NCBI RefSeq assembly: GCF_002117125.1
Contig: NZ_CP019344.1
Coordinates: 930,001-994,000 of the forward strand
DNA length: 64,000 nucleotides
Reading direction: 5' to 3'
Source: Nonlabens spongiae
Lineage (GTDB): Bacteria > Bacteroidota > Bacteroidia > Flavobacteriales > Flavobacteriaceae
In this document: positions 1 through 9,095 of the stretch, in pieces
Layout: each line of letters starts with the position of its first letter
Numbering within the stretch: position 1 is the first letter of the stretch
The notes under the pieces: generated by a model
Seen by the model: the letters and a program-made list of their open reading frames with translations, nothing else
The model's database searches: none
What the model was told of the DNA's origin: nothing
Program-made: the position numbers and the translations under genes

Positions 1-654
1 CTCCTTCCCAATATCGTTCAAGTAGGTAATGAGATCAATCCCATGATTCTGCAAGATGGGGATCTGGTCTGGCCTATTGACTGGACGCGTAATGCCGCTT
101 TGATTAACAAAGGCATACTAGCCGTGCGCAATGTCGCACAAGAACAAAACAAGGAGATTGAGGTCATGCTGCACATTGCCCAGCCTGAAAATGGTTTGTG
201 GTGGTTTGATCAGGCTACAGATGCTGGAGTGACGGACTATGACTGGATAGGTTTGTCATATTATCCTATATGGTCAGAATATGATTTGAACCAAGTTCAA
301 GCACCGCTTACCTCGCTCATTAATGATTACAATAAAAAATTAATGATCGTTGAAACTGCCTATCCGTTTACCATGAATAATGCAGATGCAGCAAACAATA
401 TTTTGGGCCAAGATGCACTGACCGGTGGTTTCCCTGCATCGCCTCAAGGGCAACTTGATTATTTGAATCGTTTGCAGGAAGTGATTGAAAATGCTGGTGG
501 TCAAGGACTCATATACTGGGAGCCTGCATGGGTGTCTACGGGATGTTCCACACTCTGGGCTACAGGCTCGCACTGGGATAACGCCACCCTCTTTGATCAA
601 AACAACCGGGCAACGATAGGTATGACTTTTTACAACGCTACCCTTAATGATTAG
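1..654 (+). CDS. Arabinogalactan endo-beta-1,4-galactanase (GH53), 3' part only
   Basis: The gene is cut by the left window edge; the frame is open from base 1. It should hydrolyse internal beta-1,4-galactosidic bonds of type I (arabino)galactan, releasing galacto-oligosaccharides. Visible GH53 marks are QVGNEIN at the very start, with the Glu as acid/base, then GLSYYPIWSEYDL, and VETAYP, whose Glu is the expected nucleophile. The WEPAWV block and the C-terminal end are intact, so only the N-terminal half is missing. Its stop overlaps the start of the GH2 gene by 8 bp, which implies one transcript. A second GH53 gene lies downstream of the GH2 gene. The secretion signal cannot be seen. Family assignment is secure; exact substrate specificity is inferred from the family. 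Confidence 0.9.
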   Translation, partial: LLPNIVQVGNEINPMILQDGDLVWPIDWTRNAALINKGILAVRNVAQEQNKEIEVMLHIAQPENGLWWFDQATDAGVTDYDWIGLSYYPIWSEYDLNQVQAPLTSLINDYNKKLMIVETAYPFTMNNADAANNILGQDALTGGFPASPQGQLDYLNRLQEVIENAGGQGLIYWEPAWVSTGCSTLWATGSHWDNATLFDQNNRATIGMTFYNATLND

Positions 655-3082
655 AATTTCAAAAGCTTTCATTTGCCTGAGTATCATTTTCAGTATTCAG
701 TTCTCAATCAAGGCACAATCTCGAGAAGTCATAACTCTGAAAAAGGACTGGAAATTTATCAAAGGGGAGCATCCACAAGCTTTTCAAGTTGATTTTGATG
801 ATTCCAGCTGGCAAGAGGTTAGTGTACCTCATGATTGGGCGATCTACGGTCCTTTTAACAAAGAAGTCGATAAACAGGTGGTCGCCATCACCCAAAATGG
901 TGAAAAAGTCGCCACAGAAAAAACAGGGCGTACCGGCGCACTGCCTTATATAGGAACTGGGTGGTACCGCACGCAGTTCACGATAGACGATTTTGACGCT
1001 TCAAAAAAAGTCTTGTTACAGTTTGAAGGTGCGATGAGTGAGCCTGAAATCTTTCTCAATGGGAAAAAAGTGGGAGAATGGAAATATGGCTACGCCTATT
1101 TTTATTTTGACGTGACAGACTACATCAATCCCGATTTAGAAAATACACTTGCCATTAAGTTGACTAACGTAGGAAAGTCCTCGCGCTGGTATCCTGGAGC
1201 GGGATTGTACCGTAATGTGAACGTTATCGTTAAAAATAAGTCCAGTTTTGATCATTGGTCCACATTTATTACCACGCCTTCCATTTCTGAACAAGAGGCA
1301 CAGGTAAAAATTACTACTCAGGTGAGTGGAGAACGTTTGAAACTTGAGGCGCGTATCTTGAGTGAAGATGGTGAGGAGTTACGCTTTCGCGAAAGCGAGA
1401 ACCTCATCAACAACTCTTTTGAATTGAATCTAAAGGTGGATGATCCTGAACTGTGGAGTCCTGAAAATCCCTATTTATATACCGCAGAATTGAATCTTTA
1501 TGATGGGGATCAACTAGTCGATCAGCAGCGTAAAAGATTTGGGATCAGAAGCCTGAACTACTGTCCTGAAACAGGATTTAGCTTGAATGGGGAAACTCGC
1601 AAGTTCAAGGGAGTTTGTTTGCATCATGATTTAGGTCCTTTAGGCGCGGCAGTGAATAAAAGTGCTCTAAGAAGACAACTCAAAATCTTAAAGGATATGG
1701 GCGCTGATGCGATAAGAAGTGCACATAATATGCCCTCATTTGAACAGCTTGAATTATGTGATGAAATGGGCATGATGTTTTTAGCCGAAAGCTTTGACGA
1801 GTGGAAAAAGCCGAAGGTTGAGAACGGATACAATCGGTTTTTTGATGAATATGCCGAGCAAGATGTTGTGAACCTAGTTCGCGCTACGAGAAACCACCCG
1901 AGTATTGTTATGTGGAGTTCAGGAAATGAGGTGCCAGACCAGTGGGGAAGCGAGGGCGTTAAGCGGGCTAAGTGGCTTCAGGATATCTTTCATCGGGAAG
2001 ATCCTACCCGACCAGTGACCGTTGGGATGGATCAAGTGAAGGCGGTGATGGAATCGGGTTTTGGCGCGATCATGGATGTTCCTGGATTGAATTATCGGGT
2101 TCATTTATATGAAGAAGCTTATGAACGCTTTCCACAGGGCTTTTTGCTGGGATCTGAAACCGCATCCACGGTGAGTTCGAGAGGAATTTATAAGTTTCCA
2201 GTAGAGAAAGCCAGCATGAAAACCTATGCTGATTTCCAGTCGTCTTCCTACGATCTGGAATACTGCAGCTGGTCTAATTTACCCGATAATGATTTTGTAC
2301 TTCAAGACGACAAGCCGTGGGTCATAGGCGAGTTTGTGTGGACAGGTTTTGATTATCTAGGGGAACCCACACCTTATGATGAAGCATGGCCATCACGCAG
2401 TTCTTATTTTGGGATTAATGATTTAGCTGGATTGCCCAAAGACCGCTATTACCTCTACCGCAGCCGCTGGAATACAGTAGATGAAACGCTACACATTTTA
2501 CCCCACTGGAATTGGGAAGGTCGTGAAGGAGAAACCACCCCAGTTTTTGTCTACACAAGCTACGACAGCGCAGAATTATTCCTAAACGGAAAAAGTCTAG
2601 GCGTACAGACCAAAAATAATAAAACGCCACAGCATCGCTACCGTCTCATGTGGATGGATGTGAAATATGAACCAGGCACGCTTAAAGTCGTAGCACTCGA
2701 TGAAAACGGTAATCCCGCCGCCGAAAAAGAGATCAAAACTGCTGGGAAACCGCACAAATTGATTCTAGATCCAGACGTGGAGACTTTAAAAGCCGATGGT
2801 GAGGATATTGCTTTTGTCACCGTATCTGTTGTAGATAAAAATGGGGTCCCCTGCCCTACGGCAACAAATCAGCTTGATTTTAAAGTTACGGGCGCTGGAG
2901 AATATCGCGCGGCTTGCAATGGTGATGCAACCTCACTGGAGCTGTTTCATTTGCCCACTATGAAATTATTCAGCGGCAAGCTGGTAGTTTTGGTCAAGTC
3001 TACAGAAAAACCGGGCAACATTAAACTTAAGGTTACTGGTAAAGACTTGAAGTCTGCCGAGATTAGTTTGAAATCTATTTGA
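647..3082 (+). CDS. Beta-galactosidase, glycoside hydrolase family 2, secreted
   Basis: 811 aa with an N-terminal signal peptide (about residues 1-23, ending IKAQ). The order is a GH2 sugar-binding jelly roll (about 30-200, with GWYRTQF), an Ig-like domain (about 200-300), the TIM barrel (about 300-600), a DUF4982-type domain (about 640-710, FLNGKSLG) and a C-terminal Ig/Big-like GH2 domain. The acid/base Glu is in GNEVP (about E428). The likely nucleophile is the Glu of LGSETAST (about E504). It probably removes galactose from oligosaccharides made by the two flanking GH53 enzymes. It overlaps the upstream gene by 8 bp and abuts the downstream one. The CGCTTTCGCGAAAGCG palindrome sits inside it and is read as RFRES in the Ig-like domain. 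Confidence 0.92.
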   Translation: MIRISKAFICLSIIFSIQFSIKAQSREVITLKKDWKFIKGEHPQAFQVDFDDSSWQEVSVPHDWAIYGPFNKEVDKQVVAITQNGEKVATEKTGRTGALPYIGTGWYRTQFTIDDFDASKKVLLQFEGAMSEPEIFLNGKKVGEWKYGYAYFYFDVTDYINPDLENTLAIKLTNVGKSSRWYPGAGLYRNVNVIVKNKSSFDHWSTFITTPSISEQEAQVKITTQVSGERLKLEARILSEDGEELRFRESENLINNSFELNLKVDDPELWSPENPYLYTAELNLYDGDQLVDQQRKRFGIRSLNYCPETGFSLNGETRKFKGVCLHHDLGPLGAAVNKSALRRQLKILKDMGADAIRSAHNMPSFEQLELCDEMGMMFLAESFDEWKKPKVENGYNRFFDEYAEQDVVNLVRATRNHPSIVMWSSGNEVPDQWGSEGVKRAKWLQDIFHREDPTRPVTVGMDQVKAVMESGFGAIMDVPGLNYRVHLYEEAYERFPQGFLLGSETASTVSSRGIYKFPVEKASMKTYADFQSSSYDLEYCSWSNLPDNDFVLQDDKPWVIGEFVWTGFDYLGEPTPYDEAWPSRSSYFGINDLAGLPKDRYYLYRSRWNTVDETLHILPHWNWEGREGETTPVFVYTSYDSAELFLNGKSLGVQTKNNKTPQHRYRLMWMDVKYEPGTLKVVALDENGNPAAEKEIKTAGKPHKLILDPDVETLKADGEDIAFVTVSVVDKNGVPCPTATNQLDFKVTGAGEYRAACNGDATSLELFHLPTMKLFSGKLVVLVKSTEKPGNIKLKVTGKDLKSAEISLKSI
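1382..1397. repeat. Palindrome CGCTTTCGCGAAAGCG, coding
   Basis: Exact 16-bp perfect palindrome inside the GH2 gene, read as RFRES. It is the first of 20 sites in the window: 14 exact, 4 near, 2 half. Being its own reverse complement, the unit is stop-free in all frames and can be read only as RFRES, AFAKA or LSRKR. Confidence 0.95.
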
Positions 3083-3120
3083 ATTCCGCCGTTAAAATCA
3101 AGCTCCTTAAGTATAAAATT

Positions 3121-4626
3121 ATGAATCTATTCCGCTTTAAAAACCTGAGCAGCATTTGTGTCAATGTGTTATTTATTATTGGTTTTGCGATACTCCTGCA
3201 GTCTTGTAAAGAGAAGTCCAAGGTTAATGATTCTTCAGTCACAGCAATTGAGGAGGAGCCTAACTTGAAAGGTTACACTGAGTATTATCAAGTAGAAACT
3301 GGTGAGCCTGTAGCGCTCGTATTTGCCAGTTACAAAACCACCATGCTGGCTGATGGTAAGGATCAATCCCTGTTGCGCATAAGCGCCACCGACAGCAGCG
3401 GTATGGAAATTAAAAATATCCACAAACCATTTAAGATTAGCGTTAAAGGAGATGCTCGCGTTAGCGCTGAAGACGGTTCAGAACTAAAACAAGTATCACA
3501 AAGTGATACCCTTTCTGTATGGCAGTCAAACATTGAAAACGGAGTACAAAAACTTTACCTAATCGCGGGTAAAACCGTCGATCGCATTCAGGTCGAAGTG
3601 AGTAGTGAAGGATTACGCAATGCGTCTCATGAAATCCACACCATACCAGACGATGTAGAGTTATTGCAACCTACAGCAGATCAAATTACCCCAAGTTCTA
3701 AAATCACTCCAGAAATGCTGGGAGCCGATATCTCATTTCTTCCTCAGCTGGAAGCCCGAGGTATGAAGTTCTATGACAAAGGTGTGGAGAAAGATGCTAT
3801 TTCGATTCTGAAAGATCACGGCTTGAACTATGTGCGACTGCGCATTTTTGTCAATCCTGAGAATCCACAGGGATATTCTCCAGAAAAAGGGTTTTGTGAT
3901 CTTGATCACACCCTTGCCATGGCAAAACGCGTCAAAGATGCCGGCATGAACCTCCTACTCGACTTTCATTACAGTGATACCTGGGCAGATCCACAAAAGC
4001 AATTCAAGCCTAAGGCTTGGGAAGGACTGGATTTCAATCAACTCAAAACTCAGCTCAATACGTACACAAAATCAGTGCTTAATAAGCTTAAAGCACAAGG
4101 CACGCTACCCGATATGGTGCAAGTTGGAAACGAGATCAATCACGGCATGGTGTGGCCAGAAGGTCATATTTCAAATTTGGACAATCTTGCTGGCTTGCTT
4201 AAATCAGGAGTGAGTGCGGTGCGAGAAGTAGATCCTGAAATTACGGTCATGATGCACCTCGCTCTGGGCGGACAGAATGAGGAAACGGTATTCTGGTTTG
4301 ATAATATGATCGCTCGCGGAGTGGAGTTTGATATCATCGGACTTTCCTATTATCCCATTTGGCATTGCACGCTGGACGATTTGAATAGCAATGCTCACGA
4401 TCTAATTAACCGTTACCAGAAAGATGTGAACGTGGTAGAATACAGCGCCTTCAAGAAAGCCGTTAATGATCTCGCCTTCTCTCTTCCAGATGATCGTAGA
4501 AATGGAACTTGCATTTGGGAACCTTTGAATACTTGGAGTAAGATTTTTGATGAAGAAGGGCGGCCTTTGGAGGAGTTGGAATATTATGATCAGTTTGCTC
4601 TGGATTATTTGATGAAGAAGGATTAG
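3121..4626 (+). CDS. Arabinogalactan endo-beta-1,4-galactanase (GH53), lipoprotein
   Basis: 501 aa from the ATG at 3121. An in-frame ATG/TTG-type extension begins at 3079, but the 3121 start gives a clean lipoprotein signal (hydrophobic stretch then LQSC, lipid Cys at about 29), so it is preferred. An Ig/Big-like domain (about 45-180) resembles the C-terminal domain of the preceding GH2 and precedes the GH53 barrel (about 195-500). The barrel carries VQVGNEIN (acid/base about E338), GLSYYPIWH and VNVVEYS (nucleophile about E440). It is expected to be surface-anchored and to cut galactan outside the cell. The genes GH53-GH2-GH53 form one galactan utilisation unit. No SusC/SusD pair is inside the window, so it may lie upstream. 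Confidence 0.9.
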   Translation: MNLFRFKNLSSICVNVLFIIGFAILLQSCKEKSKVNDSSVTAIEEEPNLKGYTEYYQVETGEPVALVFASYKTTMLADGKDQSLLRISATDSSGMEIKNIHKPFKISVKGDARVSAEDGSELKQVSQSDTLSVWQSNIENGVQKLYLIAGKTVDRIQVEVSSEGLRNASHEIHTIPDDVELLQPTADQITPSSKITPEMLGADISFLPQLEARGMKFYDKGVEKDAISILKDHGLNYVRLRIFVNPENPQGYSPEKGFCDLDHTLAMAKRVKDAGMNLLLDFHYSDTWADPQKQFKPKAWEGLDFNQLKTQLNTYTKSVLNKLKAQGTLPDMVQVGNEINHGMVWPEGHISNLDNLAGLLKSGVSAVREVDPEITVMMHLALGGQNEETVFWFDNMIARGVEFDIIGLSYYPIWHCTLDDLNSNAHDLINRYQKDVNVVEYSAFKKAVNDLAFSLPDDRRNGTCIWEPLNTWSKIFDEEGRPLEELEYYDQFALDYLMKKD

Positions 4627-4655
4627 TTTTAGGAATTTAAAATTGTCCCTTTTCA

Positions 4656-5180
4656 TTGATAACATTAGAGCTTCCATTCAATCAGGAACTTTATTTACAA
4701 CAAACTAAGATCACTTTTAGATATGTCTATGAGAAGGATTTTTTGAAGATTCGTAGGTCGGTAATTTTTACTACTGTATTTATTTTGATTGGTATTATCC
4801 TACTTTTTTTTGGAAATGAATTGAGTACGTTGTTCTTTGCAATTGCGGTCTATGGCCTTATCATGATTCATGTACATCAAGAGAGTTATCAAAGACTGAA
4901 AGACGGTCATTTGAGAGAAATTAGAAAATTGCTGTCTTCTCCTGAGCTTAACTTATCAGCTTCATTAATCCTGACTGAAAAAGCGCTAAGAGTTCATTAT
5001 GAAAATCATTGCTCTTTTACTTATTGCTCTGATTTTGAAGAACTAAAGAGAAAGTAAGAGCATTTAATCCTTATTCCCTATGGGAATAAGGAAAATACGA
5101 AGGTTATCTCAAAATCAGAGGTAACTAACATCTCATTTGATGAGCTGTACTCCTTCTTGCGAGAAAAGATTGAGAATTAA
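4656..5180 (+). pseudogene. YcxB-like membrane protein interrupted by an in-frame TAA
   Basis: Translation from a TTG at 4656 gives 133 aa, with N-terminal beta-type sequence, two membrane segments (about residues 38-72) and a soluble tail, then TAA at 5055-5057. The same frame continues without another stop to 5180 and encodes a sensible end: EHLILIPYGNKENTKVI, then SEVTNISFDELYSFLREKIEN. This matches the C-terminal shape of YcxB-like proteins. So a gene of about 174 codons carries one nonsense codon at position 134. YcxB-like proteins have no known function. The family call is by overall shape, so moderate. A sequencing error or a recent loss-of-function allele are both possible. Confidence 0.6.
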
Positions 5181-5257
5181 GATTATTAATTAAAGTTTGC
5201 AGCTCACTCTTAACGCACTCGTAACCTGTTACATTACACTTCATCTCAGCAAAACCT

Positions 5258-5265
5258 TACCTTTG
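5258..5265 (+). promoter_or_regulatory. Bacteroidota-type -7 element TACCTTTG
   Basis: A perfect match to TAnnTTTG, lying only 6 nt before the ATG at 5272. Transcription would start at or next to the start codon, suggesting a leaderless mRNA. I see no clear -33 TTG at the right distance. Confidence 0.45.
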
Positions 5266-5271
5266 CAAAAT

Positions 5272-7251
5272 ATGAAGATGATGAAAATTTGGACACTCGC
5301 TGTCCTGCTTTTAGGTTCCGCTTTCGCGAAAGCGCAAATCGTTATCAACGAGCTCGACGCCGATACAGAAAGTACGGACACCCTTGAATTTATTGAATTA
5401 AAAACAGATAACCCTTTTGAATCCCTTGATGGCTACATCATGGTTTTGTTTAATGGGAGTTCAAGTACCACGACTGGACAGGGACGCGCCTATTTTGTAG
5501 AGGATCTTGATGGCCTCACTAGTGATGAAAACGGGCTTGTGGTCATAGGCATGCCTCGCGTATCTCCCGTACCAGAGCGTATTTTTTTCAACGACAATTT
5601 TCAAAATGGGGCCGATGCGGTAGGAATCTACTTAGGCGAGCCTGCCGATTTTCCAGAGGGAAATTCATTTGCCACGACTACTAATTTGATTGATGCATTA
5701 GTTTACGATACCAGCGATCCTGATAATCAGAATCTTCTGAATCTGTTGGGTGAGAGCGTTCAGTATAATGAAAATGAAAACGGAAATAAAGATTTTGAAT
5801 CCTTGCAACGTAAAAATGATGGAACTTATGAGGCCAAAGTCCCTACCCCATTTTCGCTGAACGATGCTGTAGGACTATCTTACGTAGGTGTAGGTTACGC
5901 TACTTCTACAGATGAGATTACAGAAGGTCAATCCTTTGACATCACTTTTACTCTTACTGAGGTCCAGCCACAAGATCTGGTTTTGAATTTTACGCTCGAT
6001 AACGGCGGGTATGACAGCAGCGACTATACTGGAGCTACGCAAGTAACTATTTTAGCTAATACGCTTTCTACTACGCTTACTTTCAATACGATTGACGATA
6101 GTCTGGATGAAGGCGATGAATTTTTACAGATCAATATTCAAAACAATCTACCACAGGGATTCAAAAGATTGAACGATAACGAGCAAGTGCTGGTCATTGA
6201 TAATGATTTTGTCGTGGCTAGTTACGGTACACCGCTCAACCCAACTTACGGTATAGTTGCGAGCACAGCACCTTCAAATTATTATGACTCGCTTGATGGT
6301 CTTTCTGGCCAGGCCTTGGGAGATGAAATTACAGCGATCATTGCAGACCCAAGCAGAGCACGCATTCATACCTACAGCGATGTGACAGATATTTTAAAAG
6401 AGGCAGACAAATCTCCTCTTAACAGCAATCAGGTGTGGTTAATGTACACAGAACAACAGCGACCCATACGCGATTTTCAGGATTCAGGCGGCAGTAGTGT
6501 AGGTTTGTGGAATCGCGAGCACATTTATCCACGATCAAGAGGAGACTTTTTTGGTATTGAGTATGATGACATTGCCGATGGTATCAATGTTTTCACCGAA
6601 TCCAGAGCCGACAGTCTCAGACACGGCTATAGCGATGCACACCACTTACGCGCCACAGACGGTCCAGAAAATAGTAGTCGCGGTAATAGCGATTATCCAG
6701 AATATAATGGCCCAGCTGGTTCTCAGGGAAGTTGGCATGGTGATGTCGCCCGAGCGCTGTTTTACATGGATTTGAGGTATAATGGATTGGATCTTGTCAA
6801 CGGAAATCCTAGTGATTCAACCGTGGGTCAGTTAGGCGATCTAGCGACCTTGATTCAATGGCACCGCGATGATCCCGCCGATGATTTTGAAATGAATCGC
6901 AATAATGTGATCTTCAATTGGCAAAACAACCGTAATCCATTCATAGACATACCAGAACTGGCAGAATTTATCTACGGAAATCAGTCGGGACAGACTTTTA
7001 CGCTTTCTAATGCTACGGAGAGCCTAGTTCGTTTTACGCTTTATCCAAACCCGAGTCATCGCAGTTTTAAAATAGACGGCCTCGAGGATCGTGCGGAGCT
7101 GGTGATATTTGATCTAGCAGGTAGAAAAGTGTTGAACAAATCTGTTGGGGACAATCAACTTATTCATCACAATCTTCCTGCAGGTAGCTACTTGATCAAC
7201 ATTATTTCAGTTGACAGCAGAGCAACTTTGAAATTGCAGGTGGCTAGGTAA
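5272..7251 (+). CDS. Secreted endonuclease I family protein with lamin-tail and Calx-beta domains, T9SS cargo
   Basis: 659 aa from the ATG at 5272. A longer in-frame start at 5197 is rejected because 5272 gives a signal peptide ending GSAFAKAQ. Domains in order: a lamin-tail-like domain (IVINELDAD.., about 22-190), a Calx-beta-like domain (about 200-310), endonuclease I (about 320-600, with WNREHIYPRS, a beta-beta-alpha-metal His motif, and DAHHLRATD) and a T9SS type A sorting domain (LYPNPSHRSFKIDG.. to the end). It is probably an extracellular non-specific nuclease for nutrient DNA. The palindrome CGCTTTCGCGAAAGCG encodes the AFAKA at the end of the signal peptide, so it supplies the A-K-A cleavage motif. 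It is followed by a terminator and appears monocistronic. Confidence 0.88.
   Translation: MKMMKIWTLAVLLLGSAFAKAQIVINELDADTESTDTLEFIELKTDNPFESLDGYIMVLFNGSSSTTTGQGRAYFVEDLDGLTSDENGLVVIGMPRVSPVPERIFFNDNFQNGADAVGIYLGEPADFPEGNSFATTTNLIDALVYDTSDPDNQNLLNLLGESVQYNENENGNKDFESLQRKNDGTYEAKVPTPFSLNDAVGLSYVGVGYATSTDEITEGQSFDITFTLTEVQPQDLVLNFTLDNGGYDSSDYTGATQVTILANTLSTTLTFNTIDDSLDEGDEFLQINIQNNLPQGFKRLNDNEQVLVIDNDFVVASYGTPLNPTYGIVASTAPSNYYDSLDGLSGQALGDEITAIIADPSRARIHTYSDVTDILKEADKSPLNSNQVWLMYTEQQRPIRDFQDSGGSSVGLWNREHIYPRSRGDFFGIEYDDIADGINVFTESRADSLRHGYSDAHHLRATDGPENSSRGNSDYPEYNGPAGSQGSWHGDVARALFYMDLRYNGLDLVNGNPSDSTVGQLGDLATLIQWHRDDPADDFEMNRNNVIFNWQNNRNPFIDIPELAEFIYGNQSGQTFTLSNATESLVRFTLYPNPSHRSFKIDGLEDRAELVIFDLAGRKVLNKSVGDNQLIHHNLPAGSYLINIISVDSRATLKLQVAR
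5319..5334. repeat. Palindrome CGCTTTCGCGAAAGCG, coding
   Basis: Exact copy, read as AFAKA at the signal-peptidase site of the endonuclease I protein. Confidence 0.95.
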
Positions 7252-7291
7252 AGTTTTGTTCTCCATTCGAGAACCTGCCTGCCCTAGGTTG

Positions 7292-7307
7292 CTGAGCGGA
7301 GTCGAAG
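7292..7307. repeat. TGAGCGGAGTCGAAG dispersed repeat
   Basis: Single copy in the spacer behind the endonuclease gene. The same motif, or its GCC variant, clusters at 21.2 kb and 25.1-25.7 kb. Confidence 0.7.
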
Positions 7308-7340
7308 CGCAAGCAATAGGCGAGGTAGATTTTTTGATCT

Positions 7341-7356
7341 CGCTTTCGCGAAAGCG
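7341..7356. repeat. Palindrome CGCTTTCGCGAAAGCG, intergenic
   Basis: Exact copy between the endonuclease gene and its terminator hairpin. Confidence 0.95.
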
Positions 7357-7392
7357 TTATGACATAAACCACTGAAAACCTAAAAAGAAAAT

Positions 7393-7421
7393 ATTCCTGC
7401 CCACCAGCAGGAATTTTTTTT
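7393..7421 (+). terminator. Rho-independent terminator
   Basis: Perfect 8-bp stem ATTCCTGC/GCAGGAAT with a 6-nt loop followed by a run of T. It ends the endonuclease transcript before the sigma factor operon. Confidence 0.85.
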
Positions 7422-7474
7422 GATACCTTGTAACAACATGGAGACTGACTCGTCATGCTAGTATAACCACGATA

Positions 7475-7984
7475 ATGAACCAAAGAGACTTTATCACAAT
7501 CTTTAAGGACGTACAACAAAAGATGTTCTTTTTGAGCAGAAGACTGTTGCGATCAGAAGATGAGGCTGCAGATGCGGTACAAGAGGTCATGGTAAAATTG
7601 TGGGAGAAACGCGAGCAGCTGGAAACAGTTAAAAACAAAGAAGCCTATGCCATGCAAATGGTGAAGAATTATTCGCTGGACCGGCTTAAAAGCAAACAGG
7701 CAAGTCATTTGAAGATTGTACATAGCAATTACGATGATGACAGCCTGAATGCACAAGAGGAGCTGGAACGCCACTCTAGAGTGCAAATGGTGCGGAAAAT
7801 GATCAATCAACTACCAGAGCAGTATAAAACGGTCATACAGCTCAGAGACATACAGCGCTATGACTACGAGGCCATTGAAAATATCATGGAGATGAAGCCC
7901 ACAGCGGTACGCGTTTCCCTGAGCCGCGCCAGAAAAATGCTGCGCGAACTGATTGAAGAACAATATAAAACAGAAATCGCATGA
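7475..7984 (+). CDS. ECF-type RNA polymerase sigma factor
   Basis: 169 aa. Region 2 (about residues 10-75, with EDEAADAVQEVMVKLWEKRE) binds core polymerase and the -10 region. Region 4 (about 105-160, INQLPEQYKTVIQLRDIQRYDYEAIENIMEMKPTAVRVSLSRARKML) is a clear helix-turn-helix that ends in the usual RAR segment. It overlaps the next gene by 4 bp (ATGA), giving translational coupling to an anti-sigma-like protein. Two DUF4252 genes follow. This sigma/anti-sigma/DUF4252 set is common in Flavobacteriia. The regulon and signal are unknown. Confidence 0.9.
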   Translation: MNQRDFITIFKDVQQKMFFLSRRLLRSEDEAADAVQEVMVKLWEKREQLETVKNKEAYAMQMVKNYSLDRLKSKQASHLKIVHSNYDDDSLNAQEELERHSRVQMVRKMINQLPEQYKTVIQLRDIQRYDYEAIENIMEMKPTAVRVSLSRARKMLRELIEEQYKTEIA

Positions 7985-8487
7985 ACGATTTATTAGATAA
8001 ATACTGGGAAGGCACGCTGAGCCTAGAAGAAGAAAACAAGCTGCGTGACTATTTCAAAAGTGACCAGGTAAGCGCAGAGCATGAACCCTTTAGAGACCTG
8101 TTTGACGCCTTTGATGAAGAAGCTGCTCATGAAGGAACTTATGAATTTGACGCTTTCGCGAAAGTAGATATGGAAAAGTCATTGAGCGAAGTTGAAGTAC
8201 TCAGTGATTATAAAGCCGAAGCAAAAGGTGAATCACAATCATCTCCTGCCATGTGGAAAGGACTCGCCATTGCCGCTGGATTCTCATTTCTCATTGCTCT
8301 GGGCGCCGGCTTTTTCCAGACACAGCAAGAAGATCTGGGAACCTATGATGATCCTGAACAAGCATTTGCCGCTACTATGGATGCACTGGAACTGGTCAGC
8401 AAAAAATTTAACGACGGTAAGGAAAATCTTGCTCCCGCTGCCGAATTCAATAAAAAAGTCTCTAAAGTTTTCAAACTAGATAATTAA
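7981..8487 (+). CDS. Anti-sigma-factor-like single-pass membrane protein
   Basis: 168 aa. An N-terminal acidic, helical segment (LLDKYWEGTLSLEEENKLRDYF) resembles the start of many Bacteroidota anti-sigma or zf-HC2-like proteins without the zinc ligands. One transmembrane helix lies at about 92-112 (WKGLAIAAGFSFLIALGAGFF), followed by a short outer domain. It starts inside the stop of the sigma factor gene, which supports a role in holding that sigma factor at the membrane. That role is inferred from position and topology; no anti-sigma domain can be proved by eye. The palindrome copy at 8151 is degenerate and read as AFAKV. Confidence 0.6.
   Translation: MNDLLDKYWEGTLSLEEENKLRDYFKSDQVSAEHEPFRDLFDAFDEEAAHEGTYEFDAFAKVDMEKSLSEVEVLSDYKAEAKGESQSSPAMWKGLAIAAGFSFLIALGAGFFQTQQEDLGTYDDPEQAFAATMDALELVSKKFNDGKENLAPAAEFNKKVSKVFKLDN
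8151..8164. repeat. Degenerate palindrome copy, coding
   Basis: CGCTTTCGCGAAAG followed by TA instead of CG (14 of 16), read as AFAK in the anti-sigma-like protein. Confidence 0.8.
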
Positions 8488-8548
8488 TCAGAACAGCAAT
8501 AACCTCAACTAGTACTCAAAGACAACTCAAATTTTAAACTCAAAAAAA

Positions 8549-9076
8549 ATGAAAAGAATAATTTTTATAGTAGCCTTTTTAGTTACCTCAGTAGGAACGA
8601 TGGCTCAAAATCTAGATAGCATAGGCAATCTTAAAAACACCTCAGAAACGGTGGTTACTAGCGAGATGTTCAAGTTAATCGCAAACATAGATCTAGGCGA
8701 TACTGACGATGAAGTCAAAGAAATGAAAAGTATGGTCGACAACCTTTCTGAACTGCGCGTCTACATGACGGACAATAGTGATAGTGCTAAAAAGATGAAA
8801 CAAATTGTTAATGGTTACATCTCAAAGAACAACCTTGTAAAACTCATGCATGTAAAGGAAGAAGATCAGATGTTTACCTTCCACATGCGCAAGGGAAGTA
8901 CAGATAAAAAAGTACGCGACTTGATCATGTTTATGGACGGTAACGGTAACGATGGAGAAGATTCGGTATTTTTAATCATCTCTGGAGATATCGATATGGA
9001 TCAGATCTCAAAGATCACTAAGTCTCTCAACACACCTGGTCAGAAGCAAATTGAAGAGGCCACAAAGAACAAATAA
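8549..9076 (+). CDS. DUF4252 domain protein, secreted
   Basis: 175 aa with a signal peptide (about 1-19, GTMAQ). The rest matches the DUF4252 layout: residues such as VTSEMFKLIANI, a central strand pair (LSELRVYMTDNSDSAKKM) and a C-terminal MFMDGNGNDGEDSVFLIISGDIDMDQISKITK segment. The family has no assigned activity. It sits 61 bp behind the anti-sigma-like gene and 19 bp before a second DUF4252 gene, so it is probably co-transcribed and may be an envelope target of the sigma factor. Confidence 0.75.
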   Translation: MKRIIFIVAFLVTSVGTMAQNLDSIGNLKNTSETVVTSEMFKLIANIDLGDTDDEVKEMKSMVDNLSELRVYMTDNSDSAKKMKQIVNGYISKNNLVKLMHVKEEDQMFTFHMRKGSTDKKVRDLIMFMDGNGNDGEDSVFLIISGDIDMDQISKITKSLNTPGQKQIEEATKNK

Positions 9077-9095
9077 CAGTTAAAACCAAAAACTC

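Noticed and set aside
3079..3120. Upstream start of the second GH53 gene
   Set aside because: It adds 14 residues before a clean lipoprotein signal that starts at 3121.
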